From the NCBI GenBank assembly GCA_040770625.1, contig JAXGIW010000002.1, forward strand, positions 1 to 64,000: a stretch of 64,000 nt of DNA, written 5' to 3'. How positions within the stretch are numbered: the stretch's first letter is position 1; each line of letters opens with the position of its first letter. Of the stretch, positions 1-8,277 are shown one piece after another. The notes below the pieces were generated by a model, which had not been told where the DNA came from, searched no databases, and saw nothing but the letters and a program-made list of their open reading frames with translations. Origin of the DNA: 58-81 sp012729145 (lineage in GTDB: Bacteria; Synergistota; Synergistia; Synergistales; Thermovirgaceae). The position numbers were made by a program, and so were the translations under genes.

Positions 1-792
1 TTCTTTGTAGATGCAGTTGCGGGCTACAACGCCGACCTGGTGCTTTTCCCCGAACTGTTCAACGTCCCGCTTATAGCCCGATACGACCAGAAAGATCCGC
101 CTGAAGCGATGCGCCTGCTCGCCGAACACACTGAACCCCTGAGGGAGGCCCTGGTCGAAATGGCCATCAGTTACAACATAAATATCGTCTCCGGAAGCGT
201 CCCGGAGTACCGTGACGGATACCTCTACAACGTTTGCTTTCTCTGCAGGAGGGACGGTACCTGGGACAAGCAGTACAAGATCCACATAACACCCGACGAG
301 TACATGACATGGGGTCTCAGGGGCGGGGACGAGCTCAAGGTCTTCGACACCGACGTGGGCAAGATAGGCATCCTGGTCTGCTACGACGTGGAATTCCCGG
401 AGCTTCCAAGGCTGCTGGCCGAAAAGGGAATGAACATCCTTCTCGTTCCTTACTGGACGGATACAAGGAACGGTTATCTCCGGGTCAGGCACTGCGCCCA
501 GGCCCGGGCGATAGAGAACGAATGCTACGTAGCCATTTCGGGGAGCGTTGGGAATATCCCCAGGGTGGAGAACATGGACATACAGTACTCCCAGTCGGCG
601 GTTCTGACACCATCGGATTTTGCCTTCCCCCACGATGCTATCGCGGCCGAGGCAACGCCCAACACCGAGATGGCCCTTATCGCCGACCTGGACATAGACC
701 TCCTGAAAGAACTGCGTGCATCGGGGAGCGTCAGGAGCCTCCAGAGCAGGAGGGACGACCTTTACAGGGTCGTCTGGATCAAAAAACACTGA
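1..792 (+). CDS. Carbon-nitrogen hydrolase (nitrilase superfamily), 5' partial
   Basis: The reading frame is open from base 1, so the true start lies outside the window. The protein shows the nitrilase-superfamily catalytic triad: Glu in LVLFPELF near the visible start, Lys in the KQYKIHITPDE segment, and Cys in GILVCYDVEFPEL. Family members hydrolyse amides or nitriles with a Glu-Lys-Cys mechanism in the cytoplasm. The substrate cannot be read from sequence; an amidase is more likely than a true nitrilase. It ends 36 bases before the SagB-type gene on the same strand, so both may share a transcript. Confidence 0.88.
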   Translation, partial: FFVDAVAGYNADLVLFPELFNVPLIARYDQKDPPEAMRLLAEHTEPLREALVEMAISYNINIVSGSVPEYRDGYLYNVCFLCRRDGTWDKQYKIHITPDEYMTWGLRGGDELKVFDTDVGKIGILVCYDVEFPELPRLLAEKGMNILLVPYWTDTRNGYLRVRHCAQARAIENECYVAISGSVGNIPRVENMDIQYSQSAVLTPSDFAFPHDAIAAEATPNTEMALIADLDIDLLKELRASGSVRSLQSRRDDLYRVVWIKKH

Positions 793-828
793 CCATCCTG
801 AGATACCATCGAGAGGTGAGAGGTTGAC

Positions 829-1572
829 ATGAAAGAACAGGGCAGGTATTTCCTCAGCGACAGCATCAGAAAGACCATGGATTTTTCGATGACCGACCAG
901 TACATGGGCGTCGATGCGCCGCCCGTTCAGAAACCTCTTCCCGAAGGGGCCTTGATAACAGTCCTTCCCGAACCGGTGGGACTGGGGAATATCCCCCTTG
1001 AGGAGGCGATCCGTAGGCGGGAGTCGAGGAGGTCTTACTCCAGCGAGCCCATATCACTTAGAGAACTCTCCTTCCTTCTCTGGGCAACCCAGGGCCTAAG
1101 AGAGGAGCCCTTCCAGGGTCATGCGCTGAGGACCGTCCCATCTGCCGGATGTCGTCATGCCCTTGAGACTTACCTGGCCGTTTTCCGGGTCGACGGTCTT
1201 GCAAGGGGGGTATACCGCTACCTGCCTGTAGGTCATGGACTGACCAGAATATCCGATCCCGGAGACCCGGAGGGCAGGACAGCAAGAGCGGCCCTGGGGC
1301 AGAGATTCGCCGGAAAGGGAGCCGTAACGTTCATCTGGACGACCGTACCCTATCGCATGGAGTGGCGCTATGGTGACGCGGCCTACAAGGTGATAGCCAT
1401 AGACGCTGGACATGTGTGCCAGAACCTCTATCTTGCCTGTGAAGCCATAGGGGCGGGGACCTGCGCCATAGCGGCCTACGACCAGGAGAAGGCCGACAGA
1501 CTGGCAGGTGTGGATGGCGAGGAAGAGTTCGTCATATACATGGCTTCCGTGGGGAAGCATGTGAACAGGTAA
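829..1572 (+). CDS. SagB/ThcOx-type nitroreductase-family oxidoreductase
   Basis: This 247-residue protein has the short nitroreductase fold of the SagB-type dehydrogenases. It carries the RRESRRSYS segment that binds FMN phosphate, the LSFLLWATQGLRE helix, and the VPSAGCRHALETYL motif typical of SagB-like enzymes. Family members are FMN-dependent; in peptide-toxin clusters they oxidise azolines, but most stand-alone copies have no known substrate. No cyclodehydratase or precursor peptide is visible nearby, so an azole-toxin role is not supported. A GAGAGG ribosome site precedes the ATG. Its stop overlaps the next start in TAATG, which implies translational coupling to the DUF255 gene. Confidence 0.85.
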   Translation: MKEQGRYFLSDSIRKTMDFSMTDQYMGVDAPPVQKPLPEGALITVLPEPVGLGNIPLEEAIRRRESRRSYSSEPISLRELSFLLWATQGLREEPFQGHALRTVPSAGCRHALETYLAVFRVDGLARGVYRYLPVGHGLTRISDPGDPEGRTARAALGQRFAGKGAVTFIWTTVPYRMEWRYGDAAYKVIAIDAGHVCQNLYLACEAIGAGTCAIAAYDQEKADRLAGVDGEEEFVIYMASVGKHVNR

Positions 1573-3227
1573 TGAAGGCCAAGGGATTCGACCGGAACAA
1601 CCTGGAAACTGCCAGTTCGCCCTACCTTCTGCAGCATGCCAAAAACCCGGTATGGTGGCAGGAGTGGAGCAGGGAGGTTCTGGAGGTGGCTAAAAGGAGA
1701 GACGTGCCGATCTTCGTGTCTTCGGGCTACGCCACCTGCCACTGGTGTCACGTGATGGCCTCGGAGGCTTTTTCAGACCCCTCTACTGCTGACCTTCTCA
1801 ACAGGGACTTCATATGCGTCAAGGTCGACCGGGAGGAACGACCGGACATCGACCACTACCTGATGGAGTTCATCCAGAGCAGAAGCGGGAGAGGGGGGTG
1901 GCCCCTTAACGCTTTCCTGACCCCCCGAATGGAGCCCATCCTTGCCTTTACCTACCTCCCCGTTGAAAGCAGCCACGGGATGCCGGGGCTGAAGCACGTG
2001 GCCTCCCATGTCAGGGAACATTACCGGGAAAGGGGTTTCCTGGTCGAGCCCTTCGAGCCACCCCGGGAGCTACCCGAAACCGTCACCAGGACAGAAGTTT
2101 TGAATGGGCTTCAACAGATGTTCGACAGTCAGTACGGCGGGTTCGGCAGGGAGCAGAAATTCCCGCCCCACTGCACCCTTGTTTTTCTCCTTTCCCTGCT
2201 CCTGCTGGAGGAAGAGCCTGATGTCAGGGAAATGTGCCTGAATACCCTGGATGCGATGTGCCTCGGCGGACTTAACGACCACCTGCAGGGGGGCATCTTC
2301 AGGTACTGCGTTGACAGGCAGTGGCGGATCCCCCACTTTGAGAAGATGCTCTACGACCAGGCCATGTCGCTGTGGTGTTATTCCCTGGCTTTCAGGATCT
2401 TCGGCTATGAGAGGTACAGGGAAATGGCGGGATCGATAATCCGATGCCTGCGGGAGTGCTTCAGCGGAGAAGGCCTTTTTCTCTCTGCCCTTGATGCAGA
2501 TACGGGGCACGAGGAAGGGGCAACCTACCTCTGGGGTTTCGTCGAACTTGAAGAGATCCTCGGTAGTGAAGGCCTGGCGGCAATAAGGCAGGTCTACGAT
2601 ATTTCCAAGGAGGGCAACTTCGAGGGCAGAAACCACCTCGTAAGGCTTTCCCACGCCAGGCTTCCGGAGCTGGAAGAAAAACTCCTGAAGGCCAGGCTCG
2701 AGCGGGAACAGCCCGAAGCAGACACCAAGAAACTTTGCGGAATAAATGCCCTTGTCGTGATTGCCCTGTTCCAGGCGGGGAAGTTCCTGGGGATTCAGGA
2801 TTACATTAAGGATGCTGTCTCGCTTTTCCAAACGATCCTGGAGACATTCTGGGACGGGAAGCGTCTCGCTCACTGCCTTTCAGGAGGAGTTCTCCAGGAA
2901 CAGTCCTTCCTCTTCGACGCAGCGTCGCTGCTGGCGGCGGTCTCGATGATCGCAGGGGAAGATCCAGCATGGTTAGGAATAATGGACGAGTTCCAAAAAT
3001 ATATCCTGACTTTCCGGGATGAAGAGGGCTGGATGGAATCGCGGCCGGAGGATTTCCATCATGTACCTGCCCCCGTTTTCGATCACCCTACTCCGTCGAG
3101 CACTTCTCTGGCGCTCTTTGCCATGGCCAGCGCAGAACTTGCCCTGGGTAAAAAGCCTGGGGAAGCGCCATTCAGACAGCCCTTCTCTGCAGATTTCTTC
3201 AACGTGGTTGCCCTTATGGGCAGTTAA
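1572..3227 (+). CDS. DUF255 (thioredoxin-like plus glycan-hydrolase-fold) protein, YyaL/SPATA20 family
   Basis: The N-terminal portion carries the family hallmark: an NPVWW segment, then CHWCHVMASEAF with a CxxC-like pair, then VDREERPDID. This is the thioredoxin-like DUF255 domain. The remainder resembles the six-hairpin (alpha/alpha) barrel seen in this family. Members are widespread (bacterial YyaL, mammalian SPATA20) but have no agreed biochemical function; a thiol-redox role is inferred. The 551 residues are shorter than the more usual 650-700, with the C-terminal barrel shortened. Translation is coupled to the SagB-type gene. Confidence 0.85.
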   Translation: MKAKGFDRNNLETASSPYLLQHAKNPVWWQEWSREVLEVAKRRDVPIFVSSGYATCHWCHVMASEAFSDPSTADLLNRDFICVKVDREERPDIDHYLMEFIQSRSGRGGWPLNAFLTPRMEPILAFTYLPVESSHGMPGLKHVASHVREHYRERGFLVEPFEPPRELPETVTRTEVLNGLQQMFDSQYGGFGREQKFPPHCTLVFLLSLLLLEEEPDVREMCLNTLDAMCLGGLNDHLQGGIFRYCVDRQWRIPHFEKMLYDQAMSLWCYSLAFRIFGYERYREMAGSIIRCLRECFSGEGLFLSALDADTGHEEGATYLWGFVELEEILGSEGLAAIRQVYDISKEGNFEGRNHLVRLSHARLPELEEKLLKARLEREQPEADTKKLCGINALVVIALFQAGKFLGIQDYIKDAVSLFQTILETFWDGKRLAHCLSGGVLQEQSFLFDAASLLAAVSMIAGEDPAWLGIMDEFQKYILTFRDEEGWMESRPEDFHHVPAPVFDHPTPSSTSLALFAMASAELALGKKPGEAPFRQPFSADFFNVVALMGS

Positions 3228-3339
3228 CAGCTTCCACTCAGAAGGGGAAGAAGGAGAGAAGACCTCTTCGGAAAATCATTGAACGAGAATTTCGTCAGGA
3301 AATATCTCCAGGTGCCGATAAAGAGAGGCGAAATAAGAA

Positions 3340-4494
3340 TTGAAGGAAAACAGGTCATCCATGGCCCTTTACGCTGCCGCGTTCATCCAGATGGTGGGTG
3401 TGGGGTTGATCGTGGCCCTTCTTCCCAGCAAGGTTATCGCCCTTTCGGGCACAATGGCAAATGTGGGTCTGATAGCTTCCGCCTTTGCGGTTCCCTTTGT
3501 CCTGCTGCAGCTGCCCGTCGGCAACCTCGGGGACAGGTTCGGTCACAAGAGGTTCCTCGTTGCCGGTTACGTAATAGCGGGCCTTACCGGGTTCCTTTAT
3601 TTCAAGGCCGGTAGCGTTAACACCATTCTCCTAGGAAGGATCCTCCAGGGATTTGCGGAGATCCCTGTCTGGGCCCTGGCTCCTGCCCTGCTGTCGATAC
3701 TTTTCGCCGAGTCCAAGGGTGAGGCTATCGGGAGGTACAATGCCTCGATCCATCTGGGACTTACCGCAGGCAGCCTCCTAAGCGTATATGTCCATTCCGT
3801 ATGGAGCGGAAACGAAGCCTTCCTCCTCTACGCTGCCTCGGGCTTTACGGGAGCTCTTATTGTCGCGTTTATGGCAAGAGGGGCTGAACAGGGCAGACAG
3901 GCGATTCCGGGAAGCGGTGCGGATCTCAGGGCAGTTTTTCGAGCCCTGTACATGATCTCCCGACCTGCCATCCACGGGGGAGTAATCATCTACGGAGCCT
4001 TTTACGGGATATTCCTGACGGTGATACCAGCAGTGCTCCTGAGCGTTAAAGGGTTTTCCCAGAGTGAAGTGGGAGCCTTTTTCGCCCTTTTCTACATAGC
4101 GATAAGCGTTTCACAGGTCGCTGCTGGAAGGGTGGCGGACAAGATCGGTCCGAACCCGACAATATTCGCCGGGCTTCTCCTTGTAGCCTCGGGCGTTTCA
4201 GCCTTCATGCTCTTCAGCGGGGCGGCAGTCCTGGCTACGCTCTTCGTGGCTAGTTTCGGCCTGGGGATGTTCTGCGTCTCGGCCATGGTCCTGCTTAACG
4301 AGGCCGTTCCCGTATCCCTCAAGGGTTCCGTTTCGGGGGTCTTCTACCTTTTATGGGGTATCGGTTTCTTCCTGGCGCCTCCGCTTATCTCACGTCTCGG
4401 GGATGCCTGGGGTTATAAAAGCATCTTCCTGATCTGTGCCGCCGTAGTTATGGCAGAGATGGGAGCATTTTCCATAAGCAGGAAAACTCCCTGA
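3340..4494 (+). CDS. Major facilitator superfamily transporter
   Basis: A 384-residue, very hydrophobic protein with about twelve predicted membrane spans and the MFS loop-2/3 signature around GNLGDRFGHKRFLVAG. It is an inner-membrane secondary transporter, probably an exporter; the substrate is unknown. The TTG start follows an AGAGAGG ribosome site at a normal distance; an ATG seven codons in is the alternative. It lies 112 bases after the DUF255 gene and is convergent with the LarC-like gene, whose end is 12 bases away. Confidence 0.85.
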   Translation: MKENRSSMALYAAAFIQMVGVGLIVALLPSKVIALSGTMANVGLIASAFAVPFVLLQLPVGNLGDRFGHKRFLVAGYVIAGLTGFLYFKAGSVNTILLGRILQGFAEIPVWALAPALLSILFAESKGEAIGRYNASIHLGLTAGSLLSVYVHSVWSGNEAFLLYAASGFTGALIVAFMARGAEQGRQAIPGSGADLRAVFRALYMISRPAIHGGVIIYGAFYGIFLTVIPAVLLSVKGFSQSEVGAFFALFYIAISVSQVAAGRVADKIGPNPTIFAGLLLVASGVSAFMLFSGAAVLATLFVASFGLGMFCVSAMVLLNEAVPVSLKGSVSGVFYLLWGIGFFLAPPLISRLGDAWGYKSIFLICAAVVMAEMGAFSISRKTP

Positions 4495-4506
4495 GATCTC
4501 CTTGCC

Positions 4507-5607
4507 CTATTTGCGCTTTTTGCGTTTTTTGTCCTTTCTGCTAGAGGTCCCGTAAAGGTGCCTCCCGATATCGTCGGATTCCGCCTTCCCCCTGATGACC
4601 TCACCCAGCCTGGAGATCTTTATCCTTGTCGGCAGGCTGATCCCGTCGACGACGAGTTGTCCCTCTTTCGTCTCACGATGCATCCTGGTCCGTCCCACAG
4701 GCCAGTAGCGCACCCCGATCGTCGGGGTATCTTTAAAGAAGCGGTCCAGAACTTCATCGAGCTGTTCCAAAGAAGCCAGGGCACGCAGGATAAAAAGGGG
4801 TCTTCCCTTCTTTCCCATGCCCTGGAGGATGTGAGCCTCCAGCGAGACGGACTGCATCTCCTCCAGTGCCCTTCCCATCTCCTCTCCGGTGGCATCATCC
4901 ATCGATGCTTCGGCTATCCATATCTCCTCCTCCGGGCTTTCATGAGTCAGGATCGTCCTGACGCATCCACCCTCGGGGTCGGTCCCCTGCGCCTGCCTGA
5001 TCGGGATAAAAGACGGCAAAGCCTCCCTGAAGATGACTGACCTGGCCAGGATCAGGAGCCCGGAGGTGGTTGTGCGGGTCCCGTTTGAAGGGATTCCTTT
5101 CAGGGGTATCCGGTATTCTGAGGCAATGGATACCACGCCTTCATTCCGTTCTGTTCCGATACCCGCCGGAAGCGATTCCATCGGCATGTCAAGTTCGTTG
5201 AAGATCCTGAAAAACGAGAACGCGGACAGAGCCCTTTCGGGCCATGACAGAACGTCTCCAGGCTTCCCCGACTCGGCCTCCATCCGGTGCAGTGCCCGGA
5301 TAAAATCTATCGCATCATCTTTTTCCAGAGGTTTATGGGATCCCTGTTCTTCAAGAAGGCGGCATGCATCATCACAGGAAAAGCCTGACAGGTCAGAATG
5401 TTTGCCTTCAACTGAAAAAGAGATCGAGGCATGAAGGGAGCCGGCCTTCTCTTCCATGGAAAGCCGTATTGTGATATGCGAATTTCCCGTCAGTGCAAGA
5501 CGGTCTGGAAGGGTGCAGCTTTTTGTCCCCCGTTCCACCGACAGGGCGGCGACGGCCCCCAATAGTGAAAGTTGTGTCACCCCGCGTTGAGGGTCGATAA
5601 GGATCAT
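4507..5607 (-). CDS. LarC-like protein with conserved C-terminal and eroded N-terminal domain
   Basis: The last 150 or so of 366 residues match the C-terminal (LarC2) part of the nickel-insertase LarC: EASMDDATGEEMG corresponds to the NIDDMTGE motif, and TPTIGVRYWPVGRTRMHRE to the TTIGVR...R segment. By eye the first 215 residues follow the outline of LarC1 (MEAESGKPGDV for AEAEAKVHGV; RTTTSGLLIL for the TTPTGA motif). However, the metal-site stretch HFHEVGAVDS is replaced by SWPERALSAF. The tail is strongly basic. LarC inserts nickel into the pincer cofactor by CTP-dependent cyclometallation. The intact N-terminal domain is encoded separately at 7505-8221, so this protein may be its partner. 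It begins one base after larE ends. Confidence 0.75.
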   Translation of the reverse strand: MILIDPQRGVTQLSLLGAVAALSVERGTKSCTLPDRLALTGNSHITIRLSMEEKAGSLHASISFSVEGKHSDLSGFSCDDACRLLEEQGSHKPLEKDDAIDFIRALHRMEAESGKPGDVLSWPERALSAFSFFRIFNELDMPMESLPAGIGTERNEGVVSIASEYRIPLKGIPSNGTRTTTSGLLILARSVIFREALPSFIPIRQAQGTDPEGGCVRTILTHESPEEEIWIAEASMDDATGEEMGRALEEMQSVSLEAHILQGMGKKGRPLFILRALASLEQLDEVLDRFFKDTPTIGVRYWPVGRTRMHRETKEGQLVVDGISLPTRIKISRLGEVIRGKAESDDIGRHLYGTSSRKDKKRKKRK

Positions 5608-5608
5608 T

Positions 5609-6418
5609 TCATTCCACCTCCAGGAAGCGCTCCATCTTGCCGCGCTTCAGGCCTTCGATATCGAGGGAAACTACCGGGAAACCGATCTCATGGAGGGTTT
5701 CAAAGACCCTTTTCCTGATCTCCCAGAACCGCTGCATGTCATGCTCTTCAATCTCGATCGAGGCCAGGCCGGGAGGGAAAAGGCGGATCCTTGAATTTTC
5801 AAAACTCTCCCCGGCAAGGAATGCCTCACCTTTTTCCAGACGTTCTAACCAGACCCGGGAAATTGGGACCCCGGGAGGGAATCTTGTAGCAATACATGGC
5901 GCGGCGGGTCTTTCGCTGTTTGGAAGACCTGCTGAGCGGGCCAGTTCCCGGATCTCGCTTTTTGTGAGACCTGCCTCAGCGAGGGGGTGGAGGATCCCGT
6001 CCTCCGCGGCAGACCTTACGCCCGGCCTGCCTTCGACCAGGTCGTCAGCCTGGACTCCATCAGCGATGGCAGTTAAACCTGCGGTTCTGGCGTATTTCGT
6101 GGCCTCCCCGTGGAGGATCTTCCTGCAGAAGTAGCAGCGGTCCCCGGGGTTTGCAGAGACCTGGGGATCCGAGGTAACATCTATGTCCTCAATTTGGAGG
6201 TCTATGTCAAGCATTTCGGCAACTGCCTCAGCCATTTCTATTTCATCCTCCTTTACCAGGGGGGTCCGGAAAGTCAGGGCTTTTGTTTCGCCCGGGGCCC
6301 CTTCGGACGCCAACAGGGCAAGAACGGCGCTGTCAACTCCGCCCGAGAGAAGCACAAGCGTCGAAGGGTTATCCCTGAAGAATGCCCGGACCTTGTCGGC
6401 TTTGTCCAATCTGTTCAA
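5609..6418 (-). CDS. larE: LarE, ATP-dependent sacrificial sulfur transferase
   Basis: 269 residues, the usual LarE length. The PP-loop SGGVDSA near residue 25 adenylates the substrate; RCYFCRK and the PCIATRF segment match LarE. The Cys of the C-x-A-T/S-R motif is the known sacrificial sulfur donor in the single-cysteine LarE type. LarE converts the bis-carboxylated nicotinic acid mononucleotide made by LarB to the dithiocarboxylate, two sulfurs per cofactor, in synthesis of the nickel-pincer nucleotide of lactate racemase and related enzymes. It is divergent from larB across about 310 bases and almost touches the LarC-like gene downstream. Confidence 0.93.
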   Translation of the reverse strand: MNRLDKADKVRAFFRDNPSTLVLLSGGVDSAVLALLASEGAPGETKALTFRTPLVKEDEIEMAEAVAEMLDIDLQIEDIDVTSDPQVSANPGDRCYFCRKILHGEATKYARTAGLTAIADGVQADDLVEGRPGVRSAAEDGILHPLAEAGLTKSEIRELARSAGLPNSERPAAPCIATRFPPGVPISRVWLERLEKGEAFLAGESFENSRIRLFPPGLASIEIEEHDMQRFWEIRKRVFETLHEIGFPVVSLDIEGLKRGKMERFLEVE

Positions 6419-6727
6419 GGATGTTCATCCTTCCTTTTCTGTCTGGACCCTCAATCAGAAACGATACCACAATTCTTGTCATTGATGCGGTAGGCAATCC
6501 CGGGATCCTTTCTCAAGGTTGTGCTGATCCAAAAGATCATGGACCGGAATTGATCCAACAGGATCTCGTTTCAGGAAGGACAGGCTGTCTGGAGAGAGAC
6601 AACTTTTCGAGTATAATTATCTGAAATCCCTAAATCAAGGTTTTGAGGCGCTCAGGGGTGTATTGCAACAACAGTGAAGATGTTTTTCCCCCTGGTGTCT
6701 CAACAATGAAATGGAGCATGTAAGCCG
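6419..6727. other. Divergent intergenic region between larE and larB
   Basis: No convincing gene lies in these 309 bases. The region must hold promoters for both directions. Several copies of GGATC/GATCC occur between about 6490 and 6570, giving weak local dyads, but no recognisable riboswitch fold or repeat family. The best promoter element is a perfect TATAAT at 6612-6617. Confidence 0.5.
6612..6617 (+). promoter_or_regulatory. Possible -10 box for larB-larC1
   Basis: A perfect TATAAT lies 110 bases before the larB start. No good -35 hexamer sits 16-18 bases upstream, so this would be a weak or activator-dependent promoter. It is supported by position and the -10 match only. Confidence 0.3.
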
Positions 6728-7492
6728 ATGGACGAAAGAGAGATCCGCCTGCTGGCGGACAAACTGAGAAATGGCGAGATCTCGGTGGATACCTTCGTAA
6801 GATCATTCAAGGGTTTGCCTTTCCGCGATCTCGGGGAAGTAAAGCTTGACACTCACCGGGCTCTGAGGGGTGCCTTTCCTGAAATAGTCTACTGTCCCGG
6901 CAAGTCACCGGACCAGTTGAAGCGAATTGCTGAGACCTTTTCCGAGCTCCCCGGCAGGGCTCTGTTTTCCCGAATGTCACAAGAGCAGCATGAACTTGTT
7001 TCAACGATCCTTCCAGGTTTGGAGTATCTTCCGGTACCCAGGATAGGGCGCCTTTGGCCTGACCGGGACCTTCCGTCGAAGGGACTTGTCCTTGTGACCA
7101 CCGGCGGGAGCAGCGATGTCCCCGTTGCGGAGGAGGCGGCCGTCACGGCCGAGACCATCGGCTGCGAGGTCAGGAGGCTGTTTGATGTGGGTATCGCAGG
7201 ACTTCATCGCCTGATAGCGCACATGGACGTCCTTTTCGATGCAGACGCAATTGTGGCCGTGGCAGGCATGGACGGGGCTCTTCCCGGGGTTGTGGCCGGG
7301 ATAGCAAGTTGCCCGGTGGTGGCTGTGCCGACCAGTGTAGGTTACGGTGTTGCCATGAACGGGATAGGGCCTCTCATAACAATGCTCAACTCATGCGCCC
7401 TGGGAGTTTCGGTTGTAAATATCGACAATGGGCTCGGGGCCGGCTACACGGCTGCCCTTATAGCCAACAGAAGTTCGAAAAATATTCACTGA
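6728..7492 (+). CDS. larB: LarB, nicotinic acid adenine dinucleotide carboxylase/hydrolase
   Basis: 254 residues, as expected for LarB. The C-terminal half is PurE-like: LVTTGGSSDVPVAEEA, AGMDGALPGVVAG and TSVGYGVAMNGIGPL...LNSCALGVSVVNIDNG are the conserved LarB blocks. LarB carboxylates the pyridinium ring of NaAD at C5 and hydrolyses the anhydride to give P2CMN, the first step of pincer-cofactor synthesis. The ATG start has only a distant GGAG before it. The gene is followed after 12 bases by larC1. No larA-type racemase is visible in the window, so the cofactor user is encoded elsewhere. Confidence 0.93.
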   Translation: MDEREIRLLADKLRNGEISVDTFVRSFKGLPFRDLGEVKLDTHRALRGAFPEIVYCPGKSPDQLKRIAETFSELPGRALFSRMSQEQHELVSTILPGLEYLPVPRIGRLWPDRDLPSKGLVLVTTGGSSDVPVAEEAAVTAETIGCEVRRLFDVGIAGLHRLIAHMDVLFDADAIVAVAGMDGALPGVVAGIASCPVVAVPTSVGYGVAMNGIGPLITMLNSCALGVSVVNIDNGLGAGYTAALIANRSSKNIH

Positions 7493-7504
7493 GGGAGAAT
7501 CCCG

Positions 7505-8221
7505 ATGAAAAAGATCCTTTACCTTAATTGCTTTTCTGGCATCAGTGGTGACATGATGCTTGGGCTTCTTCTGGACCTTCTTGGGAAGGTCGACATTAAC
7601 CCTTTCCTGGAGGGGCTTGCTCTTGAAGGCTACGTTGTGGAAGCCTCCAGAAGCAAAAGAGGCGGCATAAGCGGGGTTGATGTCAGGGTCAGATGCGACG
7701 AGAAGCATTGCCACAGGGGATTGAAAGAAGTGCTTGAGGTAATTGAAAAGAGCGATATTACCCCCGAAGCATCCCATAAGTCTGAAACCGCTTTCCGGCT
7801 GCTCGCGGAGGCTGAAGGCGCAGTCCATGGAATGCCCCCTGAAAGCGTTCATTTCCACGAGGTCGGTGCTGTGGATTCCATAGTCGATATAGTCGGTTCA
7901 TGCATCCTGATGGATGTCCTTGCCCCGGGGCTGGTCATATCCTCGCCGGTTAACGTGGGTTCGGGGACCGTGAAATGCGCCCACGGAGAACTACCCGTAC
8001 CGGCACCAGCGACAATGAAACTGCTTGAAGGCATTCCCGTATTCTCTCGCGGACAGCCGATGGAACGTACTACCCCGACCGGGGCAGTCCTGCTGAAGAC
8101 ATTTGTCGACAGCTTTGGCACCATCCCCCCAGGGGTGGTCGAAAGGACGGGTTACGGGCTCGGTGACAGGGAATCAGATCTGCCAAACGTACTTCACGGT
8201 CTGATGATCATGGCAAACTGA
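7505..8221 (+). CDS. larC1: Stand-alone LarC N-terminal domain (LarC1)
   Basis: The 238 residues cover only the N-terminal domain of LarC: CFSGISGDMMLG at the start, VHFHEVGAVDSIVDIVG, VGSGTVKCAHGELPVPAPAT and the TTPTGAVLL motif. It stops just after PNVLHGL, where LarC1 ends in Lactobacillus plantarum, the species whose full LarC needs a programmed ribosomal frameshift into larC2. Here no larC2 frame follows; the next gene is the pterin fusion. The C-terminal activity is presumably supplied by the LarC-like gene at 4507-5607. It is likely co-transcribed with larB. Confidence 0.9.
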   Translation: MKKILYLNCFSGISGDMMLGLLLDLLGKVDINPFLEGLALEGYVVEASRSKRGGISGVDVRVRCDEKHCHRGLKEVLEVIEKSDITPEASHKSETAFRLLAEAEGAVHGMPPESVHFHEVGAVDSIVDIVGSCILMDVLAPGLVISSPVNVGSGTVKCAHGELPVPAPATMKLLEGIPVFSRGQPMERTTPTGAVLLKTFVDSFGTIPPGVVERTGYGLGDRESDLPNVLHGLMIMAN

Positions 8222-8277
8222 CCACCCTTCCCTTGCAGTTTCATGGATGAGTTGACCTTACTGAAAGGGGGGGTTTG

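Noticed and set aside
2070..2873. 267-codon open frame antisense to the DUF255 gene
   Set aside because: Shadow frame without family features; the plus-strand gene has conserved motifs throughout.
6419..6727. Nickel/cobalt riboswitch before larB or larE
   Set aside because: I could not trace the expected helices or conserved junctions; only weak GATC dyads are visible.
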